Counted from the first letter of the stretch, positions 8,763 to 17,406 are shown. The stretch: 64,000 nt of DNA from an uncultured bacterium (GCA_905214875.1 CAJMNR010000021.1:1-64000); one strand, 5' to 3'. The notes: a model not told the origin generated them from the sequence alone. Numbers and translations: made by a program.

Positions 8763-9047
8763 TTATTCAACAACAGCTACGATATCGCTTTGTTTTACGA
8801 TAATATATTCTTCATCTTCCAATTTAACTTCTGTTCCTGCATACTTAGAATAAATTACTGTTTGACCAACTTTCACTTGCATAGTAACTTCTTTTCCATC
8901 TACCATTCCGCCAGGACCTACAGCGATAACTTCAGCTTGTTGTGGTTTTTCTTTTGCCTGACCTGGTAATACGATTCCAGATTTAGTAGTTTCTTCTGCA
9001 ACTAATTGTTTTAATACAACTCTGTCTCCTAAAGGTACTAATTTCAT
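8763..9047 (-). CDS. groES: Co-chaperonin GroES
   Basis: A 94-residue co-chaperonin that caps GroEL. The family signature LVPLGDRVVLKQ opens the protein, and the mobile loop (about residues 17-32, ETTKSGIVLPG) that docks on GroEL is intact. AAGGAGG precedes the ATG. First gene of groESL, with CIRCE 38 nt upstream of the start codon. Confidence 0.98.
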   Translation of the reverse strand: MKLVPLGDRVVLKQLVAEETTKSGIVLPGQAKEKPQQAEVIAVGPGGMVDGKEVTMQVKVGQTVIYSKYAGTEVKLEDEEYIIVKQSDIVAVVE

Positions 9048-9084
9048 TGTATATTCCTCCTTAATTATTCTAGTTTTCTAGTTA

Positions 9085-9111
9085 TTAGCACTCACTTTCA
9101 TCGAGTGCTAA
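9085..9111 (-). promoter_or_regulatory. CIRCE element (HrcA operator) of groESL
   Basis: A perfect TTAGCACTC-N9-GAGTGCTAA inverted repeat, the HrcA binding site. Its position between promoter and groES fits repression by blocking transcription and release on heat shock. Confidence 0.97.
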
Positions 9112-9353
9112 CTAATGATTATATATTAGTCAATTTGTGGCTTAATTGCAAGCATTATCCTATTGCAAATTCCTCTATTTTTTCTCATTTTATATAGTTT
9201 ACTCGTTATATCTCTTGTTTTCTCATTATTTCTATTGTTTACTTTATCCTATAATAAAAATGGTATGCAAAAAACCTAACTTTTAGTATAGCCAATATGG
9301 TACAATATTATTTATCAATAAGATTATAAGTAAATATAGAAAGGATAAATACA
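9112..9353. other. Intergenic region groES / DUF6062 gene
   Basis: AT-rich. It holds a TATAAT-like box for groESL just upstream of CIRCE (about 9117-9122 on the - strand) and a TACAAT-like -10 for the rightward gene near 9302. No other RNA or coding feature was seen. Confidence 0.5.
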
Positions 9354-10076
9354 TTGAAAGAAAAATTATACACAATCCCTGTAAATGATGCCTTCCATGA
9401 TGCTGACGAGTGCCCGATCTGCACCATGTATCAGACACTAGAAGCCAATGCAATCGATTTTACAATGGGTCCAAGCTACATGGAAGATGATATTCGCGAA
9501 GTTACAAACGAACAGGGCTTCTGTGAAAAACATATCCGCATGCTCTACAAAAATCAAAATCGTCTAGGGCTCTCCCTTATGCTCTCTACCCACATGAAGA
9601 AAACAAGGGAAGATCTTGAGAAGCTGTTAGCGGGAGGAACGCCTAAGTCCTCTGGATTATTTAAAAAGAAATCTAGTGAGTCTCCAATTGTTGCCTACAT
9701 AAATCGTGTTAACAAAAGCTGTTTTGTATGTAATCGAATTGAACAAGTATTCAATCGTTATCTTGTAACAATACTTTACTTATATAAGACGGATGAAAGT
9801 TTTAAACAGAGCTTTGCATCTTGTAAAGGCTTCTGCATGAACCATTTTAAGATGCTATATGAAATGGCTCCTAATGAGCTTAGCGGAAACGTTCTTGAGG
9901 CCTTTATCAATGATTTAAACAAATCATACCTTGATAATATGAAACGTGTTGAAGAAGACTTATTATGGTTTATCGATAAATTCGACTATCGTTTTGCCAA
10001 TGAGCCATGGAAAAACTCCAAAGACGCACTTCCAAGAAGCATCCTCAAATTAAATAGTACTTCTATTGAAGAATAA
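9354..10076 (+). CDS. DUF6062 family protein
   Basis: A 240-residue soluble protein of unknown function. It has three Cys-rich clusters: ECPICTMY near residue 18, CFVCNRIEQ near 125, and paired FCEKH (about 61) and FCMNH (about 162) motifs. Together these look like two repeated metal-binding (zinc-ribbon-like) units, and the arrangement matches DUF6062. The predicted start is TTG with GAAAGG upstream; no in-frame ATG gives the complete first motif. Monocistronic, convergent with the DUF2225 gene. Confidence 0.75.
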   Translation: MKEKLYTIPVNDAFHDADECPICTMYQTLEANAIDFTMGPSYMEDDIREVTNEQGFCEKHIRMLYKNQNRLGLSLMLSTHMKKTREDLEKLLAGGTPKSSGLFKKKSSESPIVAYINRVNKSCFVCNRIEQVFNRYLVTILYLYKTDESFKQSFASCKGFCMNHFKMLYEMAPNELSGNVLEAFINDLNKSYLDNMKRVEEDLLWFIDKFDYRFANEPWKNSKDALPRSILKLNSTSIEE

Positions 10077-10081
10077 GTCAT

Positions 10082-10124
10082 AAAAAAAGCAGGAACTCTT
10101 TTATAGAAATCCTGCTTTTTTATG
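10082..10124. terminator. Bidirectional terminator between DUF6062 and DUF2225 genes
   Basis: An AAAAAAAGCAGGA / TCCTGCTTTTTT hairpin between two converging genes; the stem has an internal mismatch. Confidence 0.8.
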
Positions 10125-10992
10125 ATTTATTCGTATCGTTTTTCGTTGTTTCTGAAGCCTTGATATGATCCTTAATGGCTCTCGCCTTTTCTTTAATACG
10201 TACATTGGCATCTCGAGATACTAATATCCTTGAAATAAGCTTTAGCGACTCATCTGTCTTACCTAACCTCCTGGCCAATTCAGCCGTAAGGTAGTTCACA
10301 GTATGTTCGTCCATACCACATAGCGGGAAGTTTTCTTTCATGAATGCAGTACTAAATCCCTCATACGCATTTTTTATAAAATCATATTCTATTTTTAGCA
10401 ATCCGATTTTTATTTTTTCGAAATTCGGCGTAGTAGGCGGTAGTGTCTCCCTCTTACCGCGATACAGCCAAGCTAATTTCAGACATGTATAGGCTCTTTC
10501 ACTATTCTTGCCACGGGTTACGATCGTATTAACTAATGCTAACTTATACCGCATTATCGCTTGATCATACGTATACATCTCCAAATCGTTATTAAACGGT
10601 TTAAATGTTGATGTAATCTGTTCTTTTACCAATCTTGCCTGTACATTTGTCATATAGTTAAAAAATCTTGATAGTGCAGCATACCCGCATTTCGGGCATA
10701 CTACAGCATCATATTTAATTGCGTCAACATCTTGGTATCTAGGTCGTAAATCACTGTCCGATGACAACAACTTAACCTTTCCTGCTTTTACTGTCTTTGC
10801 TTTAAATGTATTATCGCAAACAGGACAAGTATAAGTTTTATCGAATAAAAAGTCGGATTCAACCTTCTTTGTTTCCTGCGACTTCTGTGTTTGTGAAGAT
10901 CCTTTTCGAGTTTTAGCTTCTGACTCATATACTTGTATATTTTTCAGCTTTTCTAATCCGAACTGCTCTAATCCCGAAAATAATTCCCCCAT
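10120..10992 (-). CDS. DUF2225 family protein
   Basis: A 290-residue protein of unknown function. Paired CxxC motifs TCPVCDNTF (about 55) and VCPKCGYAA (about 98) predict a zinc ribbon, followed by a helical, TPR-like C-terminal region. The N-terminal 45 residues are Gln/Lys/Ser-rich and probably disordered. GGGAGG lies 5 nt before the ATG. It sits 11 nt downstream of glnS and is probably co-transcribed with it, although no functional link is evident. Confidence 0.8.
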   Translation of the reverse strand: MGELFSGLEQFGLEKLKNIQVYESEAKTRKGSSQTQKSQETKKVESDFLFDKTYTCPVCDNTFKAKTVKAGKVKLLSSDSDLRPRYQDVDAIKYDAVVCPKCGYAALSRFFNYMTNVQARLVKEQITSTFKPFNNDLEMYTYDQAIMRYKLALVNTIVTRGKNSERAYTCLKLAWLYRGKRETLPPTTPNFEKIKIGLLKIEYDFIKNAYEGFSTAFMKENFPLCGMDEHTVNYLTAELARRLGKTDESLKLISRILVSRDANVRIKEKARAIKDHIKASETTKNDTNKS

Positions 10993-11003
10993 TATAAACC
11001 TCC

Positions 11004-12671
11004 CTATTTGCTTGGCTTATATGAACTCTTTTGTGATACAATTCTATTAAAAACTAAATTTTCTTTACTTGAATCCTTATTATCTACACAGAAATATCCG
11101 TGACGTAAAAATTGGAAACTGTCATATGCCTTTGCATCAGCTAATGCTGGTTCTACATAACAGTCTTTTAATACTACTAATGAATTAGGATTTACATTTA
11201 CAGATCCATCTTCATTATATACGCCTTTTTCTTCGTCTACTAAATTTTCATATAGACGAACTTCTGCTTTCACTGCTTCTTTTGCAGATACCCAGTGAAT
11301 TGTTCCTTTTACTTTTCTTCCAGTAAATCCGGAACCACTCTTTGTTTCTGGATCGTACGTACAGTGTACTTCTACAACTTTTCCTGTTTCATCTGTAATA
11401 TAATCCGTACATCTTACAAAGTATGCATGCATTAAACGTACTTCGTTTCCTGGGAATAGACGGAAGTATTTCTTAGGTGGCTCGATCATGAAATCTTCAC
11501 GTTCAATGTAAAGTTCACGACCAAATGGTACCTTACGCATTCCTAGTTCTTCATTTTCCTGATTATTTGCTACATCTAAATATTCCACTTGATCTTCTGG
11601 ATAGTTATCAATAACAAGCTTGATTGGATCAAGTACTGCCATCATTCTTGATTTCTTTAATTTTAAATCTTCGCGAATGCAGTATTCAAGCATTGCCATG
11701 TCACTTGAACTATTTGCTTTACTTACACCGCTAAGTTCGATGAACATACGAATTGCTTCTGGTGTATATCCACGTCTTCTAAGTGCTGCAATCGTTACAA
11801 GTCTTGGGTCATCCCATCCATCTACGATTTTGTCATCAACTAACTTTTTGATATAACGTTTTCCCGTTACAACGTTAGTCAAATACATCTTCGCAAATTC
11901 AATCTGTCTTGGTGGATTTTCATATTCTAACTCATTTACAACCCAGTCATATAATGGACGGTGATCCTCAAATTCAAGGGTACAAAGAGAATGACTGATT
12001 CCTTCAATTGCATCTTCGATTGGATGAGCAAAGTCATACATAGGATAGATGCACCATTTATCTCCTGTATTATGGTGATGCATACGTGCAATACGATAAA
12101 TGATTGGATCACGCATGTTAATGTTAGGGCTGGACATATCTATTTTCGCACGTAACACTCTAGATCCGTCTTCAAATTCCCCATTCTTCATCTTTTCAAA
12201 TAATTCTAAGTTTTCTTCTACAGAACGATTGCGATATGGGCTGTCTTTACCCACTTCTGTTAATGTTCCTCTATATTCACGGATTTGTTCTGGTGTTAAA
12301 TCACAAACGTAAGCTTTTCCTTTTTTGATTAATTTGATTGCTGCTTCATACATTTGATCAAAGTAATCAGAAGCAAAAAATACTCGGCTGTCATCTAAAT
12401 TACCAGTAATCCATTCTACGTCTTTTTTAATTGAATTAACAAATTCTACTTTTTCTTTCGTAGGGTTTGTATCATCAAATCTTAAATTAAATGTCCCATT
12501 ATATCTTTTAGCAATTCCACTGTTAATTACGATGGATTTTGCATGTCCAATGTGTAAATATCCATTAGGTTCTGGCGGGAATCTCGTCGCAACTTGTTGG
12601 CAATGACCTTCCTCGATATCCTTATCTATCATTTGTTCTATAAAGTTCTTTGAAACATTATTTTCTTCCAC
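11004..12671 (-). CDS. glnS: Glutaminyl-tRNA synthetase GlnS
   Basis: A 555-residue class I synthetase that charges tRNA-Gln directly. The HIGH motif is in PPEPNGYLHIGHAKS (about 32-46). The KMSKS-equivalent region reads VTGKRYIKKL, and GWDDPRLVTIAALRRRGY and the C-terminal anticodon-binding beta-barrels are present. It is clearly GlnRS rather than a non-discriminating GluRS. The start is GTG, 10 nt after AAGGGA. Many Firmicutes use GatCAB instead, so a dedicated GlnRS is notable but common in Lachnospiraceae. Confidence 0.95.
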   Translation of the reverse strand: MEENNVSKNFIEQMIDKDIEEGHCQQVATRFPPEPNGYLHIGHAKSIVINSGIAKRYNGTFNLRFDDTNPTKEKVEFVNSIKKDVEWITGNLDDSRVFFASDYFDQMYEAAIKLIKKGKAYVCDLTPEQIREYRGTLTEVGKDSPYRNRSVEENLELFEKMKNGEFEDGSRVLRAKIDMSSPNINMRDPIIYRIARMHHHNTGDKWCIYPMYDFAHPIEDAIEGISHSLCTLEFEDHRPLYDWVVNELEYENPPRQIEFAKMYLTNVVTGKRYIKKLVDDKIVDGWDDPRLVTIAALRRRGYTPEAIRMFIELSGVSKANSSSDMAMLEYCIREDLKLKKSRMMAVLDPIKLVIDNYPEDQVEYLDVANNQENEELGMRKVPFGRELYIEREDFMIEPPKKYFRLFPGNEVRLMHAYFVRCTDYITDETGKVVEVHCTYDPETKSGSGFTGRKVKGTIHWVSAKEAVKAEVRLYENLVDEEKGVYNEDGSVNVNPNSLVVLKDCYVEPALADAKAYDSFQFLRHGYFCVDNKDSSKENLVFNRIVSQKSSYKPSK

Positions 12672-12771
12672 TAAACAATCATCCCTTTCTCGTACTTCTC
12701 AATTTCTAGCGCAAATTTGAGTCTATTTTTAATCATACATAGAATATTACCACATTTAAAGACATTTATAA

Positions 12772-12806
12772 AGGACTTATTTCATATTGAAATAAGTCCT
12801 TTATTG
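12772..12806 (-). terminator. Probable terminator after the SleB-like gene
   Basis: The hairpin AAAGGACTTATTTC / GAAATAAGTCCTTT is strong, but the U-tract is poor, so function is less certain. Confidence 0.5.
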
Positions 12807-12850
12807 TACTACCTATATTATCGTACTAATATTACCAATTCTTTATAGCA

Positions 12851-13351
12851 TTATCTAAAATAATGGGAACCGATAAATACAGCCTTTGGATATTTTTTCT
12901 TAATTGCACTTTTACTACGATATGTAGTAAAGAAATATGCCTTCTTTGAAATTACATATTTACCATTAAGAGCAGCTTTGGCGGCTTTTTTACATTCTGC
13001 CATTTGCTTCTTTTCTCCGTAACCGTATTTTTTCTTTCCTTCATACTTTTTAATTGCTGTTGCTAATTTACCGCTTCTCGCTGGAGTAAATTGTCCTTTT
13101 TGATAAATTACACCTTTGATTGTATTAGGGAATGATTTGCTTTTCTTTCTATTTAGTACAACATTTGCTACGGCAACTTTTCCTTTGTAAGACTGGTTGC
13201 CTGCTTCACAATATATAATTGTTGTCAAAAGCTTTAAGTCATTACTAGTATAAGACTTCTTAGATGCTGCTGATGCATTGACACCAAATGAACTTAACGT
13301 TACCGTGACAATCATCATACAGATAAGAACTTTTTTCATTGTTGCTTTCAT
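12851..13351 (-). CDS. SleB-like cell-wall hydrolase (Hydrolase_2 family)
   Basis: A 166-residue secreted protein with a Sec signal peptide (basic start, hydrophobic 8-22, cleavage near NASA-A) and one Hydrolase_2 domain (about 38-166). Family motifs LLTTIIYCEAGNQSYKGK, VVLNR, VIYQKGQFTP and a C-terminal IGSHYF are present. The Glu in YCEA is the predicted catalytic acid. SleB proteins are spore-cortex lytic transglycosylases, but this protein lacks the N-terminal peptidoglycan-binding domain, so a role outside germination is possible. AAGGAG lies 8 nt before the ATG. Confidence 0.85.
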   Translation of the reverse strand: MKATMKKVLICMMIVTVTLSSFGVNASAASKKSYTSNDLKLLTTIIYCEAGNQSYKGKVAVANVVLNRKKSKSFPNTIKGVIYQKGQFTPARSGKLATAIKKYEGKKKYGYGEKKQMAECKKAAKAALNGKYVISKKAYFFTTYRSKSAIKKKYPKAVFIGSHYFR

Positions 13352-13474
13352 AATGTTATCTCCTTTTTCATTAATTTTTATTTTAACTTTCTGTTATATT
13401 CTATTACAAGCTTATGTACTTTTTTAAATCATTTAATTTATTTAAGCAATAAGTTGTTAACATTTATGTAATAA

Positions 13475-13503
13475 ATTATACCAATGTGAAATCAAAAAAT
13501 CAA
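13475..13503 (-). promoter_or_regulatory. Promoter of the SleB-like gene, with adjacent palindrome
   Basis: TTGATT (13503-13498), 17 nt and TATAAT (13480-13475) on the - strand. The palindrome CCCTTAAGGG at 13504-13513 abuts the -35 and could be an operator; that is inference. Confidence 0.65.
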
Positions 13504-13513
13504 CCCTTAAGGG

Positions 13514-13716
13514 GTACTTTTCCGTCGCCTTGATGTTACAGAATTAGATTTTTTACGATTTTCGTTGTGTTTTTGTATGTTTTTTATATGTTATCTTTCA
13601 TTTTTTTGTTCATATTGTTGCTTTATAATTATTAACAATTTATTTCATTATAAAATCAGTTGAATATGTAATCCATTTATTAGTGATTTTTACGAAAAGT
13701 GACAGTTTTTTATAGC
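13514..13716. other. AT-rich intergenic stretch
   Basis: Part of the 484-bp gene-free region between the SleB-like gene and hisA. Apart from the promoter, the palindrome and the hisA terminator, nothing is recognisable. Confidence 0.6.
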
Positions 13717-13764
13717 ACAAAAAGTGGCGCAAGCCCTTATTTTACAAGGGTTTGCGCCACTTTT
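13717..13764 (-). terminator. hisA terminator
   Basis: On the - strand AAAAGTGGCGCAAACCCTT pairs with AAGGGCTTGCGCCACTTTTT. A long GC-rich stem precedes a T-run. Confidence 0.85.
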
Positions 13765-13835
13765 CCACTCAAAAAACAGCATTGTTTTTTGGTAAATAAA
13801 TTTAGTTTTTCATGTTAAAATTGACTGTTTTTTTG

Positions 13836-14609
13836 TTATTTACAAAGAGAAATCACCTTGTTAAGATCGAGTGTTCCGCCAAAAAGCTCCAGTGCACTTC
13901 CAATTGTAACATCGACTTTACGATTTCCAATCTCACGTAATCGTTCAATATCTTCATAAGTGCCAACTCCACCTGCATATGTAACTTTCACATTCTTTAC
14001 GTTCGCTAATAAGGACACAATCTCTTCTTCAATGCCCTTTGCTTTTCCTTCTACATCTACTGCATGGATTAAAAACTCATCGCAATAGCTGCTAAGCTTA
14101 TTTAATAAGTCATCATTAACGACCTCTTCGGTAAACTTCTGCCATCGATCCGTCACAACATAATACTTATTTTCTCTTTTTCTACAACTAAGATCTAGTA
14201 CTAGGTGTTCCTTTCCTACCGCATGAACCATTTTCTCTAAATTCTCATAGTTAATCTTGCCGTCTTTAAACACATAACTAGTTACAATCACATGGCTTGC
14301 TCCTAAGTCAATAAATGTTTTTGCATTGTCTGGAGTAATACCTCCGCCTACCATCAAACCGTTTGGATATTCCTTTAATGCTTCCTTTGCCTGCTCTAAG
14401 TCTTCCATATAATAAGAAGAATCTTTTGCATTGAGTAAAATAATATGTCCTCCGCTAAGGTTTAACTTCTTATATAATGCCGCATAAAAGGAAGCGCTTA
14501 CTTCGGATACGAAGTTTTCCTCTGCCTGGTCCTTATAATCTGTAAGGCTTCCGCCTACAATTTGTTTCACTTTGCCGTTATGTATATCGATACATGGTCG
14601 AAATTTCAT
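13836..14609 (-). CDS. hisA: ProFAR isomerase HisA, eukaryotic type
   Basis: Isomerises ProFAR to PRFAR in histidine synthesis. The protein has 257 residues and is a TIM barrel opening FRPCIDIHNGKVKQIVGG, with GLMVGGGI (about 84) and VTYAGGVGTYEDI (about 210). The wording is that of the eukaryotic HIS6/HisA branch (TIGR02129), not the usual bacterial HisA. No other his genes are in the window, so it stands apart from any his operon. GAGGAAG precedes the ATG. Interdomain transfer is plausible, but this branch recurs in Lachnospiraceae. Confidence 0.88.
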   Translation of the reverse strand: MKFRPCIDIHNGKVKQIVGGSLTDYKDQAEENFVSEVSASFYAALYKKLNLSGGHIILLNAKDSSYYMEDLEQAKEALKEYPNGLMVGGGITPDNAKTFIDLGASHVIVTSYVFKDGKINYENLEKMVHAVGKEHLVLDLSCRKRENKYYVVTDRWQKFTEEVVNDDLLNKLSSYCDEFLIHAVDVEGKAKGIEEEIVSLLANVKNVKVTYAGGVGTYEDIERLREIGNRKVDVTIGSALELFGGTLDLNKVISLCK

Positions 14610-14689
14610 CGTATTCTTCCTCTTTCCTTACTTTATCGAGATAATGCTTACCATAAGTCTAATAAATTACAAATAGAATTACAATATTA

Positions 14690-14732
14690 AAGTTATCCAC
14701 TTTATCCACCAAAGGGTGTGGAAAAATTTTAC
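14690..14732. repeat. Imperfect repeat copy A with two DnaA-box-like 9-mers
   Basis: Copy A shares a 20-nt identical core (14690-14709) and a following GTGGAA(A/G)AATTTTAC block with copy B at 15220. The core is two abutting 9-mers TTATCCACT and TTATCCACC, close to the DnaA box TTATCCACA. Confidence 0.7.
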
Positions 14733-14762
14733 AGAGAAACATTTATCCATGTTTCTCTGCAT
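14720..14762 (-). terminator. Terminator after the DUF1540 gene
   Basis: On the - strand CAGAGAAACAT pairs with ATGTTTCTCTG, followed by TAAAATTTTT. Confidence 0.7.
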
Positions 14763-14772
14763 TTTGTAAGAA

Positions 14773-15090
14773 TTATTTTAGTCTGAAGGTTGAGCATTCT
14801 GTCCCTCTTGCTGTCTGAGAGCCACATCCACATACATCAATATTATCTGCACAGCATCTGCACCTATCATTATATGCACAATTTTCGGCTTCACACTCGA
14901 TTTCTGTTTCTTTTGAGGCACATCCACAGTTCTCACAATTCGAAAATGACTCCTTGCGATCGCAAAACGAACTGCAGAGTGTTGTATGTGAATCCTCGGC
15001 ATTTTTGCCTCCTACATGAATCTCGTTTAAAGAACAAAGATATTCACTATTATACGTACAATTCTCTACACTACATACTAAATCAGGCAT
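14773..15090 (-). CDS. DUF1540 domain protein, two repeats
   Basis: A 105-residue Cys-rich protein with two DUF1540 units, VENCTYNSEYLCSLNEIHV (about 7-25) and AENCAYNDRCRCCADNIDV (about 70-88), each completed by a C-terminal Cys in TLCSSF or TECSTF. A central SNCENCGC cluster links them. In total 16 or so cysteines suggest metal binding. The function is unknown, but the family is frequent in sporulating clostridia. AAGGAGCGAGTCT precedes the ATG. Monocistronic. Confidence 0.88.
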   Translation of the reverse strand: MPDLVCSVENCTYNSEYLCSLNEIHVGGKNAEDSHTTLCSSFCDRKESFSNCENCGCASKETEIECEAENCAYNDRCRCCADNIDVCGCGSQTARGTECSTFRLK

Positions 15091-15219
15091 AGACTCGCTC
15101 CTTTTTTATAATATATCTATAGTATGCACATATATTTTTAAAGAATACATTTATCACATAGATTTCGACGGGTTCTAAAAATCTTCATACATGTAGACAA
15201 GCTTTTTCTAATTTTTACC

Positions 15220-15262
15220 AAGTTATCCACTTTATCCACATTTAATTGTGGAAGAATTTTAC
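15220..15262. repeat. Imperfect repeat copy B with two DnaA-box-like 9-mers
   Basis: The same 20-nt core as copy A (15220-15239), here TTATCCACT directly followed by a perfect DnaA-box match TTATCCACA (15232-15240), then the GTGGAAGAATTTTAC block. Both copies lie shortly downstream of a leftward gene. Confidence 0.7.
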
Positions 15263-15268
15263 ATTTCT

Positions 15269-15415
15269 CTACTTTCGTTGATTGATTGGGTTAATTCCTT
15301 CCTTTCTTGCGTTATGTGTTTGGTTTTGATTTTCTACTTTAACTTTGTTCGTAATACTGTTAAATTCTTCATTACAACGTTTTTGGGCTTGACGTTCTTG
15401 ATAGGACTTTTCCAT
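15269..15415 (-). CDS. Small hydrophilic protein (48 aa)
   Basis: A short frame, starting MEKSYQERQAQKR and ending NPINQRK, preceded by GAGGTGATTAAC, a well-placed ribosome-binding site. It is Gln/Asn/Lys-rich with no hydrophobic segment. It lies 41 nt downstream of the 546-residue Ig-domain gene on the same strand with no terminator between, so the two may be co-transcribed. I do not recognise the family. The size and composition recall small spore proteins, but none of the SASP motifs is visible. Confidence 0.6.
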   Translation of the reverse strand: MEKSYQERQAQKRCNEEFNSITNKVKVENQNQTHNARKEGINPINQRK

Positions 15416-15456
15416 GTTAATCACCTCATCATTTAGTATCCATGATGTTGATACTT

Positions 15457-17097
15457 TTATTCATCGCCCACTGTCAGACTAATTGTTTTTTTAATTCCAT
15501 TGCTTGTTGTTGCGGTAATTGTAGTCGTGCCAGCTTTTTTTGCATAAATAACGCCATTTTTCACAGTTGCGATCTTAGTATTATTACATTTATAACTAAT
15601 TGTGTCAGTTGCATTATCAGGGGTAAAATACACTACGATTTTTTCAGTTGTACCATTTACCATATAAATGCCTTCAGGTAATAATAATGTTTTAAAATGT
15701 ATTGGTTTCTTTGTTTCTTCTGGTTTTTTCGTCTTTTCAGGCGCTTTCGTTTTTTTCGGACTTTCTGTCTCCTTTGGCTTCTCCGTCGGTTTAACTGTTG
15801 GCTTAGTTGTTGGTGCTGCCGTAGGCGCAGGTGTCTTGGTTGGCTTTGGAGTTGGAGCTTTCGTTGGCTCACTTGATTGTGTTGCTTCTACTTGGATTGG
15901 TGTCAATGTTATGGTTACTACATCTTCTGTTGGCTCCACTTCTTGACTGGCTTCTTTGGTTGGATTCGTAGTTTCTTCTATACTAGGTGTTTCTGTTGGC
16001 TGCTTAGTATTCTCTACTGGTGACATAGTACTTGGTTGGATAGTTGCAATAGCAAGGACTTCCTTTGCTCCTTTTGTTTCCTCTGTTCCTTGACGAAGAG
16101 TATAGGCAACTGGAATTGAAATTGACAATAACAAGATTGCACACAAACCTATCGTTAATGCAATATGTTTCTTTTCCCTTTTTACCTTTTTATTCTGATT
16201 CTTGATTGGATTTTGTGCCACTTGATTTACTGGAGCGCCCATGTTTTGTGGCTCTATGTATAGATTCGGACTTGCATTACTTGAATTAATCCCATTTTGC
16301 AAAGATTGTTCTGGGTAGACTTGATTGATTTGATTTTGATTCCAATAAAGTGGTGGCGTGTTCCCTTGATTACTGTTCTCTGTATAGGTAGGCTGTACTG
16401 CCATCTGTTCTTTTTCCTGTTGCTCATATAGAATCGTGCTTTGATTCGTTCCACTCTCTTGCTGTTGTTCCTGTTCATACTCTTTAACCTGCTTCAGCAT
16501 ATCTGGATCAAATATCTGTAATTCTTCTTCTGATAATTTTCCAGTCTCTTGGCTTATACTATTATTATAAGAAGAAACTGCTTCTTCTTGAAGCTGTTGT
16601 AAGATATCTGGATCATTTTGAAATACTTCTTTTAAATCCAGCCGTTCTGTCTGAGTAGGCATGCTCTCTTTGCTGCCATTTACCAACTGATAAGCCTCAT
16701 CTTCTAATAGGCTGGTTTCGCCATAAGCTCCTGTTATGTACTTTATACATTGGCTTGTCACAGTTGGCATCCAGCTAGATAGGATAACATTTTTTATTCC
16801 TGCAAAATACAGGGATTGCACGAAAGCATCACTGGTCGATAGCCCTCTTGCAATCACGATTAGATTCTTTGCAATTGAAGACTGGATATATTTTAACTGC
16901 TTTACTACGATTTCTTGTGAATCTCTCATACACATCACATTAATTAATACATAAGAAGCATTATTATTAGCTTCAATCACTTTTGTTGCTTCTATTATAG
17001 AAGAGATTCCTGTAATCATTCGTATCTCTTCTGTTATATTTCTTGCAATTTCCCCTACAAATTGCTGATCATTTTGTTCTCCTATATATAAAACCAT
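15457..17097 (-). CDS. Single-pass protein: cytoplasmic receiver-like domain, Pro/Thr linker, Ig-like (BIG2) domain
   Basis: A 546-residue protein I do not recognise as a whole. Residues 1-125 form an alpha/beta domain resembling a receiver or TadZ-type N-domain (LYIGEQN, NLIVIARG, GIKNVILSSW). Residues 150-310 are Gln/Asn-rich and probably disordered. One membrane segment follows at about 316-336, with a Lys-rich cytoplasmic flank. Outside is a long Pro/Thr/Lys linker (about 350-465) and a C-terminal bacterial Ig-like BIG2 domain ending in KKAGTTTITATTSNG. The orientation is N-in, C-out. The layout suggests a link between a cytoplasmic partner and the cell wall or surface, but function is unknown. 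GGGAGG precedes the ATG. Confidence 0.8.
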   Translation of the reverse strand: MVLYIGEQNDQQFVGEIARNITEEIRMITGISSIIEATKVIEANNNASYVLINVMCMRDSQEIVVKQLKYIQSSIAKNLIVIARGLSTSDAFVQSLYFAGIKNVILSSWMPTVTSQCIKYITGAYGETSLLEDEAYQLVNGSKESMPTQTERLDLKEVFQNDPDILQQLQEEAVSSYNNSISQETGKLSEEELQIFDPDMLKQVKEYEQEQQQESGTNQSTILYEQQEKEQMAVQPTYTENSNQGNTPPLYWNQNQINQVYPEQSLQNGINSSNASPNLYIEPQNMGAPVNQVAQNPIKNQNKKVKREKKHIALTIGLCAILLLSISIPVAYTLRQGTEETKGAKEVLAIATIQPSTMSPVENTKQPTETPSIEETTNPTKEASQEVEPTEDVVTITLTPIQVEATQSSEPTKAPTPKPTKTPAPTAAPTTKPTVKPTEKPKETESPKKTKAPEKTKKPEETKKPIHFKTLLLPEGIYMVNGTTEKIVVYFTPDNATDTISYKCNNTKIATVKNGVIYAKKAGTTTITATTSNGIKKTISLTVGDE

Positions 17098-17312
17098 TCA
17101 TTTCCTCCCCTTTTCCCTTACTAGGTCACAACGATATAGTTTGCTATTACTATAAAAAGTAGCATTTTTTGAGTTTATATACAAGATTTTATCAATAAAT
17201 ACGGGCTTGTTTGTAACGAATACGTCATCCTTTGTATAATAAAGTGAATTGTCAATATGGCTTCTTTTTATTAAGTTTTATGTAATTTTACCCTTATTTT
17301 GTAAAAATGCTG

Positions 17313-17406
17313 TTGACAAATAAAATCAAGAACGTATAATGATAGCAAACAAAAGCAAAGGTGCTTGTCACACACAGTGTGAAGCACCTTTGCTTTTTTC
17401 TTTTTT
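17313..17406 (+). promoter_or_regulatory. amt promoter with promoter-proximal leader terminator
   Basis: TTGACA (17313-17318), 16 nt and TATAAT (17335-17340). Transcription should begin near 17347, and a hairpin starts at 17351: AAAAGCAAAGGTGCTT pairs with AAGCACCTTTGCTTTT (to about 17397), followed by a T-run to 17405. The amt gene begins over 260 nt later, so transcripts must read through this terminator. AGCAAAGGTGC is also present in the ABC-transporter leader at 24893. Confidence 0.85.

Noticed and set aside
14690..15262. Replication origin suggested by DnaA-box-like repeats
   Set aside because: Only two pairs, no dnaA or dnaN nearby and no AT-rich unwinding tract of the usual kind; more likely secondary DnaA sites or a repeat.
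15657..15946. Frames on both strands over the Pro/Thr-rich linker
   Set aside because: Low-complexity coding sequence gives open frames by chance; the 546-residue gene explains the region.
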